In this document: piece by piece, positions 42,690 to 49,877 of the stretch
Layout: every line of letters starts with the position of its first letter
Numbering within the stretch: position 1 is the stretch's first letter
Assembly (NCBI GenBank): GCA_965140365.1
Contig: OZ223196.1
Reading direction: 5' to 3' (one strand)
Origin: Hydrogenovibrio sp965140365
GTDB taxonomy: Bacteria; Pseudomonadota; Gammaproteobacteria; Thiomicrospirales; Thiomicrospiraceae
Length of the DNA: 64,000 bases
Program-made: the position numbers and the translations under genes
Notes under the pieces: generated by a model
What the model was told of the DNA's origin: nothing
Databases searched by the model: none
The model's input: only the letters and a program-made list of their open reading frames with translations

Positions 42690-45185
42690 ATGGGATTTAA
42701 GCAACCGAAACCGGCAGATGTTACGGACGAGGCTCAAGACTTAGAGGCTTCCGGTCGCCGTGTGCACTGGGTGGTCAAAGACGCCATTCTCTTGGCCTGC
42801 ATCGGTTTGGCGTTTTTTCTGTTTATCGTTTTGTTCAGTTATCATCCGGGCGATCCGGGGTTCGACACCGTTAATGAAGGCCAAATGGCTGAAAATTATG
42901 GTGGACGGACCGGTGCTTGGATTTCCTCCCTGATTTTGTATTTGTTTGGCATTTTCGGTTTTTTGATTCCATTCGGACTGTTGTTTGCGGGCATGGTGAC
43001 CTTGAAAATCCGGGCCGGGTCGGAAATGGATTACGTGCATTTCGCTTTGAGCATGCTGGGGCTGGCATTATTGATTGTGTCCGGCGCAGGCCTGGCCGCT
43101 TTGTATCTTGAACCGCATAATGATTTGATTCAATTGCCTTATTCGGGCGGTGGGGTTCTGGGCTATGAGTTCAGTGCCTTTTTAGTGGATGGCATTGATT
43201 TGCTCGGCGCCACTTTGGTGTTACTGGTGATGTTCGCCATTGCGTTCAGTCTGCTGACCAGTTTTTCCTGGATTACCATTATCGATTACACCGGTGTGAT
43301 GGTGTGGAAGCTGTTGGATCAATTAAAACAGCAACTCGACGCTCTGCGCTCGGACTACGAAGATAAGCGTCAGTCTAAGCAAGAAGCCGCCAGAGAAATG
43401 GATTCCGCCGCTAAATCGCCGGCTATCTTAACGCCGCCTTCGTCAGCTAAGCAAGCCGAAAAAGCCGCTTTGGAGCCGGTGAAGAAAAAGCCGAAAGTCG
43501 TGGAAGCGTTGGCGGAAAAGGTTAAGTCGAAAAGCAAGCAGATGCTGGAAAGCAAAACGGCGGAACCGGAAGCGCCACGGGTTGAGCCGTCCATTGATAT
43601 GGACAAGCTGGATGACGAGGTTGCCGAAGCCGAAGGCGCGTCGGTTAAGGTGGGCAAAAAAGCCATTTCCAACAGTACCGTGCCGGCGGTACGCTCCGGT
43701 GAATTGCCGAGCGTGGAATTATTGGACCCGGTGCCGGAATACGATGACGGTTTTTCCGAAGACGAGCTGACAACGTTATCATTGCTGTTGGAAAAGCGTC
43801 TGGAAGAATTCGGTGTCAAGGTGAAAGTGGAAGCCGTGCAACCCGGGCCGGTGGTCACGCGCTTTGAGGTTTTACCGGCCGCGGGTGTGAAGGTCAGCCA
43901 AATTAACAATCTGGCCAAGGACTTGGCCCGCGTCTTGTCGGTCAAATCGGTGCGAGTCGTGGACATTATTCCGGGCAAATCCGTGGTGGGCATCGAAATT
44001 CCAAACGATGAACGTGAAGTGGTGAGCTTCCGTGAAGTGATTTCGTCCGACGAATTTCAACACGCCAAGTCGCCATTGACGGTGGCGCTGGGGAAAGACA
44101 TCGCCGGTAAGGCCGTGGTCGCCGATATTGCCAAAATGCCACATTTGTTGGTGGCCGGGACCACCGGCTCCGGTAAGTCGGTGGGTGTAAACAGCATGAT
44201 TTTAAGCATGTTGTATAAAAGCACACCGGAAGAAGTCCGTTTGATTATGGTCGATCCGAAAATGCTGGAATTATCGGTGTACGAAGACATTCCGCATTTG
44301 CTGACGCCGGTGGTTACCGATATGTCCGAAGCCGCTAACGCACTGCGTTGGAGCGTTTATGAAATGGACCGTCGTTATCAGTTGATGGCCAAGCTTGGGG
44401 TGCGCAACATCGCCGGTTACAATGCCAAAGTCAAAGGGGCCATTGAAAGGGGTGAACCGATTATTGACCCTTTGTACCAACAACCGGCCAATTTCGGGCA
44501 CGAAATGAGCGAGCCGCCGCCAACCCTGGAGCCGTTACCGTACATTGTCGTGGTGGTGGACGAGTTCGCCGATATGATTATGGTGGTCGGCAAGGAAGTC
44601 GAACAGTTGATTGCCCGTATCGCGCAGAAAGCGCGTGCCGCAGGGATTCATTTGATTTTAGCGACTCAGCGGCCGTCGGTGAACGTGATTACCGGTTTGA
44701 TCAAAGCGAATATTCCGACGCGAATTTCCTTTATGGTCAACACCAAAATCGACTCGCGAACCATTCTGGACCAAGGCGGCGCCGAGCAGTTGCTGGGCAT
44801 GGGGGATATGCTGTTTATGCCGCCGGGTACCGGCAGTCCGAAACGGGTTCACGGCGCGTTTATGACCGATGAAGAAGTGCATAAAGTGGCCGAATTTGTG
44901 AAGTCGCAAGGTGAACCCCAATATCTGGAAAGCGTGACGCAAGGTGGCACATCCGAGAAAAGCGATAGCCTAGCCGAGGATGCCGAACAAGACTTGCTTT
45001 ACGATCAAGTGGTGGCCTTTGTGTTGGAGAATCAGCGGGTGTCGGTGTCGTTGGTGCAGCGTCAGTTTAAAATCGGTTACAACCGAGCGGCGCGGATTGT
45101 CGAGGCGATGGAATCCGCCGGTGTGGTCTCGCCGATGAAAGCCAACGGTAACCGTGATGTGCTGGCGCCGAAGCCGCAGGATTAA
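42690..45185 (+). CDS. ftsK: DNA translocase FtsK
   Basis: Septal DNA pump for chromosome segregation. 831 residues. Four or five N-terminal transmembrane helices lie within residues 30-210. A Lys/Glu/Ala-rich linker (about 215-330) follows, then the RecA-like motor with Walker A GTTGSGKSVGVNSMI and Walker B region VVVDEFADMIMV. The C-terminal gamma winged helix binds KOPS sites (LVQRQFKIGYNRAARIVEAME). Leads the ftsK-lolA-rarA-crcB run. Confidence 0.97.
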   Translation: MGFKQPKPADVTDEAQDLEASGRRVHWVVKDAILLACIGLAFFLFIVLFSYHPGDPGFDTVNEGQMAENYGGRTGAWISSLILYLFGIFGFLIPFGLLFAGMVTLKIRAGSEMDYVHFALSMLGLALLIVSGAGLAALYLEPHNDLIQLPYSGGGVLGYEFSAFLVDGIDLLGATLVLLVMFAIAFSLLTSFSWITIIDYTGVMVWKLLDQLKQQLDALRSDYEDKRQSKQEAAREMDSAAKSPAILTPPSSAKQAEKAALEPVKKKPKVVEALAEKVKSKSKQMLESKTAEPEAPRVEPSIDMDKLDDEVAEAEGASVKVGKKAISNSTVPAVRSGELPSVELLDPVPEYDDGFSEDELTTLSLLLEKRLEEFGVKVKVEAVQPGPVVTRFEVLPAAGVKVSQINNLAKDLARVLSVKSVRVVDIIPGKSVVGIEIPNDEREVVSFREVISSDEFQHAKSPLTVALGKDIAGKAVVADIAKMPHLLVAGTTGSGKSVGVNSMILSMLYKSTPEEVRLIMVDPKMLELSVYEDIPHLLTPVVTDMSEAANALRWSVYEMDRRYQLMAKLGVRNIAGYNAKVKGAIERGEPIIDPLYQQPANFGHEMSEPPPTLEPLPYIVVVVDEFADMIMVVGKEVEQLIARIAQKARAAGIHLILATQRPSVNVITGLIKANIPTRISFMVNTKIDSRTILDQGGAEQLLGMGDMLFMPPGTGSPKRVHGAFMTDEEVHKVAEFVKSQGEPQYLESVTQGGTSEKSDSLAEDAEQDLLYDQVVAFVLENQRVSVSLVQRQFKIGYNRAARIVEAMESAGVVSPMKANGNRDVLAPKPQD

Positions 45186-45294
45186 TTTTAACGAATCGTA
45201 ACTTTCTTGAAAACCGCCAGGCCTTTATGCCCTTTAGGGTGTGGTGATTTCCGCTGGTGGTATTTAAGAACTTTTTAGGAATGTTGAATCGCTT

Positions 45295-45963
45295 ATGCAA
45301 TTGAATATGCAGTGGAATGTATTGAATCGCCGGTCAGTTATGGCGCCGTTTTTCATCGGAATCCTATTGGCGCTGCCGATGCAGATGGCATGGGCCGCCA
45401 AGGCGCAGCTGGCAGACTTGAACCGTTTCGTGACGAATCTGGAAACCTTCAGTGCCAGCTTCGAACAAACTCAGCCGGAAGAAAACCTGTTTGAAATGAA
45501 CCGTTCCAAAGGCTATTTCGTCATGCAGCGCCCTGGGCAGCTACTGTGGGTGTATGAAAAACCCGAGCCGCAAAAAATCATTTCCGACGGCCGCAATGTC
45601 TGGGTGTACGACGTTGAGCTGGATCAAGCCACCGTGCGCCCGCTCAGCTCGGTGGAAGCGGATTTTCCATTGAGCTGGCTGTTGTATAAAGAGCCGTTGT
45701 CGGAACGTTTCAACATCATTCCCGGAGACGTGCGCAATGGGGAAAGCTGGTTCAATCTGACACCGAAAGATGGCACCTTTTTCCAAAGCCTGGACGTGGC
45801 GATTGCCGATGGCCGAATGACGCAGATTTGGATGTATCAATCCGTGGATAACGTCACCAAAGTGAAGTTCAACAACATCCACCAAAATCAGTCGGTTAAT
45901 GCGGCGGACTTCCAGTTCACGCCGCCGAAAGGTGTGGATGTCATCGGGCAACCGGTGCCGTAA
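45295..45963 (+). CDS. lolA: Outer-membrane lipoprotein carrier LolA
   Basis: Periplasmic shuttle taking lipoproteins from LolCDE to LolB. 222 residues with an N-terminal signal peptide ending AWAA (about 36). Typical sequences are FSASFEQTQ, RSKGYFVMQRPGQLLWVYEKPEPQ and WVYDVELDQATVRPL. A second in-frame ATG three codons later is possible. The position between ftsK and rarA is classical. Confidence 0.93.
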   Translation: MQLNMQWNVLNRRSVMAPFFIGILLALPMQMAWAAKAQLADLNRFVTNLETFSASFEQTQPEENLFEMNRSKGYFVMQRPGQLLWVYEKPEPQKIISDGRNVWVYDVELDQATVRPLSSVEADFPLSWLLYKEPLSERFNIIPGDVRNGESWFNLTPKDGTFFQSLDVAIADGRMTQIWMYQSVDNVTKVKFNNIHQNQSVNAADFQFTPPKGVDVIGQPVP

Positions 45964-45980
45964 AGGTTGAACTAAACACG

Positions 45981-47336
45981 ATGGAAACTCACGTTTATCA
46001 ACCGCTTTCCGACCGCCTGCGGCCGCAGGCACTGGACGAGTTTGTCGGGCAAACCCATTTGCTCGGGCCGGGACGCGCTTTGTCGAAAATGTTTGAATCC
46101 GGACGCATGCACTCGATGATTTTCTGGGGGCCGCCGGGCACCGGAAAAACCACCTTGGCGCGATTGATTGCCAAACAGTCCGGTTTGCAGTTTTTAAGCC
46201 TGTCCGCGGTGTTGGATGGAGTTAAGGAAGTGCGTGCCGCCGTCGAGCAGGCCAAACTGCATCGTTCCCAATTTCAGGAAGGTTCATTGCTGTTCGTAGA
46301 TGAGGTGCATCGTTTCAACAAGGCTCAGCAAGATGCCTTTTTGCCGTTTGTGGAAGACGGTACTTTCGTGTTTATCGGTGCCACCACCGAGAACCCGTCG
46401 TTTGAATTGAATAACGCCCTGTTGTCGCGGGCACGAGTGTATGTATTGCGCTCGTTGGACGACGAAGATTTGGCGGAAGTATTGGACCGGGCCATCCGTT
46501 TGTTGAGCGATGAAATGGACCAGCAACTGGTGCTGGAAGAAGACGCCAAGCAATCGCTGATTCAGTTTTCCGACGGCGACGCGCGTCGCTTGCTGAACCT
46601 GTTGGAGCAGGCCGTGGATTTTGCCGAATTTCGTGAAGAAGAGAATTCACCACACCCTGAAGGGTATAAAGGCCTGGTGGTTTTAACCGAAGCCAATTGC
46701 CGTGAGGTGGTGTTGGGCGGCGTTCGGCGCTTCGATAAAGGCGGCGAAGCTTTCTACGATCAGATTTCTGCCCTGCATAAATCTGTGCGCGGTTCCGACC
46801 CGAATGCCGCCTTGTATTGGCTGACGCGTATGTTGGACGGCGGCGTGGATGCACGTTATTTGTCGCGTCGTTTGATTCGCATGGCCAGTGAAGATATCGG
46901 CAATGCCGATGTGCGTGCGTTGGAAGTTACGGTGAATGCCGCGGAAGCCTATGAACGCCTTGGCTCGCCGGAAGGGGATTTGTCACTGGCGCAGGCGGCG
47001 GTTTATCTGGCCGTGGCGCCGAAATCCAATGCGGTGTACATGGGGTATAAAGCGGCCTTGAAAGACATTAAAGAACACGGTTCCTACGATGTGCCGTTGC
47101 ATTTGCGTAATGCACCGACCAAGCTGATGCAGAATATGGGCTACGGCGAAGGCTATCGTTACGCCCATGACGAACCCGACGCTTACGCCGCCGGCGAACG
47201 TTATTTCCCGGAAGAAATGCTGGAGCGCGATTATTATCAACCGGTTAATCGTGGTCTGGAAATCAAAATCGCCGATAAGATGCAGCGCCTCAGACAAATG
47301 GATGCGCAATCCCCAATCAAAAGGAGAGGGTCTTGA
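45981..47336 (+). CDS. rarA: Replication-associated recombination protein A (RarA/MgsA)
   Basis: Clamp-loader-like AAA+ ATPase acting at stalled replication forks. 451 residues with Walker A WGPPGTGKTTLARLI (near residue 52), Walker B LLFVDEVHRFNKAQQD and the family C-terminal tetramerisation region (VPLHLRNAPTKLMQ). Its stop overlaps the TTG start of crcB. Confidence 0.96.
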   Translation: METHVYQPLSDRLRPQALDEFVGQTHLLGPGRALSKMFESGRMHSMIFWGPPGTGKTTLARLIAKQSGLQFLSLSAVLDGVKEVRAAVEQAKLHRSQFQEGSLLFVDEVHRFNKAQQDAFLPFVEDGTFVFIGATTENPSFELNNALLSRARVYVLRSLDDEDLAEVLDRAIRLLSDEMDQQLVLEEDAKQSLIQFSDGDARRLLNLLEQAVDFAEFREEENSPHPEGYKGLVVLTEANCREVVLGGVRRFDKGGEAFYDQISALHKSVRGSDPNAALYWLTRMLDGGVDARYLSRRLIRMASEDIGNADVRALEVTVNAAEAYERLGSPEGDLSLAQAAVYLAVAPKSNAVYMGYKAALKDIKEHGSYDVPLHLRNAPTKLMQNMGYGEGYRYAHDEPDAYAAGERYFPEEMLERDYYQPVNRGLEIKIADKMQRLRQMDAQSPIKRRGS

Positions 47337-47734
47337 TTCACTCGTTTCATATCTGGCAGTTGGTCGCCGTCGGTCTGGGCGGTTCTTTGGGCGCCATGGC
47401 GCGGTTTGTGGTGTCCAACCAGATGTATACCTGGTTGGGGCGGGATTTCGCCTGGGGCACCTTGACGGTCAATGTGTTGGGGTCGTTTATTATCGGGCTG
47501 TTAACGATTCTGATGATCGACAAGGTGCAGTTGTCGGTGGAAATGCGCTCCTTTTTGATTGTCGGATTCCTCGGAGCCTTCACCACCTTTTCGACGTTTT
47601 CGTTTGAAACCTACTCGTTTTTGCAAACCGGCGACGTGACCAAAGCCATGCTGAATATTGGGGTGAGCGTTTTGTCCGGTTTGGTGGCCGTGTGGCTCGG
47701 GATTTTAGCTGGCAAACATTTTTTCAGTCCGTAA
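47333..47734 (+). CDS. crcB: Fluoride channel CrcB/FluC
   Basis: Small fluoride-exporting channel that acts as a dual-topology dimer. Starts at TTG 47333 inside the rarA stop, eight bases after AAGGAG, giving 133 residues with four transmembrane helices. Signature stretches are GGSLGAMARF, GTLTVNVLGSFIIG and GFLGAFTTFSTFS. No fluoride riboswitch was seen upstream. Confidence 0.94.
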   Translation: MIHSFHIWQLVAVGLGGSLGAMARFVVSNQMYTWLGRDFAWGTLTVNVLGSFIIGLLTILMIDKVQLSVEMRSFLIVGFLGAFTTFSTFSFETYSFLQTGDVTKAMLNIGVSVLSGLVAVWLGILAGKHFFSP

Positions 47735-47798
47735 AATAGTCATCTAATTTAAGGCACAACCCCTATTCACTTTTAATTAATTTGTTAGAGATTTTTTC

Positions 47799-49085
47799 AT
47801 GTTAGATTCAAAATTGCTGAGAACCGATTTGCAAGCGGTCGCCGAAAAATTGAAAACGCGCGGCTTCGACGTCGATGTGGCGCGCATCGAGGCGCTGGAA
47901 GCGCAGCGTAAAGAACTGCAGGTGAAAACCCAGGACTTGCAGGCCGAGCGTAATAGTCGATCGAAAGGCATCGGTAAAGCCAAAGCGGCCGGAGAAGACA
48001 TTCAGCCGTTATTGGATGAAGTGGCGAATCTCGGCGAGCAGTTGGAAGAAGCGAAAACCGCATCCGACGCCATTCAAGCCGAACTGGAAAATATCTACGC
48101 CGGTATTCCGAATCTACCACATGATTCCACGCCGGTGGGTGCGTCCGAAGACGAAAATGTGGAACTGCGTCGTTGGGGGCAGCCACGCGAATTCGCATTC
48201 GAGATCAAAGATCACGTCGATTTGGCCGAAGCGCGCGGCTGGTACGATAATGACGCGGCGGTGAAAATCACCTCATCACGTTTCTCGGTGTTGAAAGGGC
48301 CGATGGCGAAACTGCAACGCGCTTTGACACAATTTATGCTCGACACTCATGCCGAAGCCGGTTATGAAGAGGTTTATGTGCCGTTTCTGGTGAATCAGGA
48401 CAGTTTGTACGGCACTGGCCAATTGCCGAAGTTCGAAGCCGATTCCTATAAAATCGACAAACACGAGGAACACGACACTTCGGATCGCGATTTGTATTTG
48501 ATTCCGACCGCCGAAGTGCCGGTGACCAACTTATTCCGTGACGAAATCATTGACGAAGCACAATTGCCGTTGAAGATGACGGCGCATACACCGTGTTTCC
48601 GCTCCGAAGCCGGTTCTTACGGGCGCGATACCAAAGGCTTGATTCGTCAGCACCAGTTCGAAAAAGTGGAAATGGTGCAAATCGTCCATCCGGAGCAATC
48701 TTACGACGCACTGGAAGGTCTGACACAGCAAGCGGAATCGATTCTGCAAAAACTGGAACTGCCGTATCGAGTCATGGCATTGTGCACCGGCGATATCGGT
48801 TTTTCATCTGCCAAAACCTACGACTTGGAAGTGTGGTTGCCGGGGCAGCAGGCGTATCGTGAAATTTCTTCCTGTTCCAACTTTGAGGATTTTCAGGCGC
48901 GTCGCTTGAAAGCGCGTTTCCGTACCGGCCAAGACAAGCCGCAATTGGTGCATACGTTGAACGGCTCCGGTTTGGCGGTGGGGCGTACGTTGGTCGCCGT
49001 ATTGGAAAACTATCAGAATGAAGACGGTTCCATCACTGTGCCGGAAGCCTTGCGTCCGTATTTGGGTGGCGCAGAGCGTTTATAA
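47799..49085 (+). CDS. serS: Seryl-tRNA synthetase
   Basis: Charges tRNA-Ser and tRNA-Sec. 428 residues. An N-terminal coiled-coil arm (about 28-105) grips the long variable arm of tRNA. The class II core has TAEVPVTNL, TPCFRSEAGSYGRDTKGLIRQHQFEKVE and NGSGLAVGRTLVAVLENYQ. It follows crcB, and a tRNA-Ser gene lies about 240 bp downstream. Confidence 0.97.
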   Translation: MLDSKLLRTDLQAVAEKLKTRGFDVDVARIEALEAQRKELQVKTQDLQAERNSRSKGIGKAKAAGEDIQPLLDEVANLGEQLEEAKTASDAIQAELENIYAGIPNLPHDSTPVGASEDENVELRRWGQPREFAFEIKDHVDLAEARGWYDNDAAVKITSSRFSVLKGPMAKLQRALTQFMLDTHAEAGYEEVYVPFLVNQDSLYGTGQLPKFEADSYKIDKHEEHDTSDRDLYLIPTAEVPVTNLFRDEIIDEAQLPLKMTAHTPCFRSEAGSYGRDTKGLIRQHQFEKVEMVQIVHPEQSYDALEGLTQQAESILQKLELPYRVMALCTGDIGFSSAKTYDLEVWLPGQQAYREISSCSNFEDFQARRLKARFRTGQDKPQLVHTLNGSGLAVGRTLVAVLENYQNEDGSITVPEALRPYLGGAERL

Positions 49086-49116
49086 GCGCACATCGGCGCT
49101 TTCATCGTTTCTATCG

Positions 49117-49140
49117 AAAACCACCAGGCCTGGTGGTTTT
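49117..49140. terminator. serS terminator, 24-bp palindrome with CCAGGCCTGG core
   Basis: Perfect palindrome (core 49124-49133, arms AAAACCA/TGGTTTT) followed by further Ts, 31 bases after the serS stop. Identical over 24 bases to 8966-8989. Confidence 0.85.
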
Positions 49141-49281
49141 TTATATGAGCTGGAAGACGGTTTTCTGGGCTTTGAAACGCTTTCGCTGTATTCGCTTTGC
49201 GTTTGGCGACAGCAAGAAAGGGGCGATGCCTTGGCCGCCGAAAAAGTTTTGTAAAAAAAGGGTAAAAAACGCCGGAAACGC

Positions 49282-49309
49282 TTGCAATTATCCGGCATCC
49301 CTCTATAAT
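49282..49309 (+). promoter_or_regulatory. tRNA-Ser promoter
   Basis: TTGCAA, 16 bases, TATAAT, followed by ACGCAC. The second tRNA promoter shares the AATACGCAC element after its -10. Confidence 0.75.
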
Positions 49310-49322
49310 ACGCACCTGATTT

Positions 49323-49413
49323 GGTGGACTGGCTGAGTGGTTGAAGGCGGCGGTCTTGAAAACCGTTGTAGGTTAGTAGCCTACCTGGGGTTCGAATCCC
49401 TAGTCCACCGCCA
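49323..49413 (+). tRNA. tRNA-Ser (UGA)
   Basis: 91 bases including an encoded CCA. Acceptor GGTGGAC pairs with GTCCACC, the anticodon loop CTTGAAA gives UGA at 49357-49359, a long class II variable arm (TTGTAGGTTAGTAGCCTACC) is present and the T loop is TTCGAAT. Reads UCA-type serine codons. Confidence 0.97.
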
Positions 49414-49490
49414 TTTAATTTCAAAAGTTGTGTTGTTTGACAGCTTTTAAAATTGCGATGGGAAAAGGCATTAAAAGCACTGAAAATGGC

Positions 49491-49519
49491 TTGACAAGAT
49501 GTTCTTAACTCCCTAGAAT
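49491..49519 (+). promoter_or_regulatory. tRNA-Arg promoter
   Basis: Consensus -35 TTGACA, 17 bases, -10 TAGAAT, then ACGCAC. Strong sigma-70 type promoter. Confidence 0.85.
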
Positions 49520-49538
49520 ACGCACTTCATTTCGATAT

Positions 49539-49615
49539 GCGCCCGTAGCTCAACTGGATAGAGTACTCGGCTACGAACCGAGCGGTTAGGGGTTCGACTC
49601 CCTTCGGGCGCGCCA
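49539..49615 (+). tRNA. tRNA-Arg (ACG)
   Basis: 77 bases with encoded CCA. Acceptor GCGCCCG pairs with CGGGCGC, the D arm is AGCTCAACTGGATAGAGT, the anticodon loop CTACGAA gives ACG at 49573-49575 (A34 normally becomes inosine by TadA), and the T arm is GGGGTTCGACTCCC. Confidence 0.97.
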
Positions 49616-49623
49616 TTATTCAT

Positions 49624-49654
49624 AAGGCTTGTCATTTTATGACAGGCCTTTTTT
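49624..49654 (+). terminator. tRNA-Arg terminator
   Basis: AAGGCTTGTCAT / ATGACAGGCCTT stem with one G-T pair and a TTT loop, followed by a T-rich stretch. Confidence 0.85.
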
Positions 49655-49877
49655 GTTTTCTGCTTCCCGAAAAAGGGATGTCTGTTTTGATTCAATCATT
49701 TTTGTTTTCAGTAAGCTTGGGTGCTTTGTTGTTTAGGCCTTGCTGTCGGTCGTCTAATTGGTTGTATTTCCGAATAATTTGTTATCCCGCTAAATTCTTG
49801 AGGAAGTCTTGACGCTCAGGTAGGAGGTTGTTAGTCTTTTAACCCTGTATATAAAAAATCCTTGTTAAAGGTTCACT

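Noticed and set aside
43370..43993. Ser/Thr-rich reverse-strand open frame
   Set aside because: Antisense to the Lys/Glu/Ala-rich FtsK linker, which gives such sequence automatically.
47735..47798. Fluoride riboswitch near crcB
   Set aside because: crcB is coupled by overlap to rarA, and no fluoride aptamer pattern was recognised upstream.
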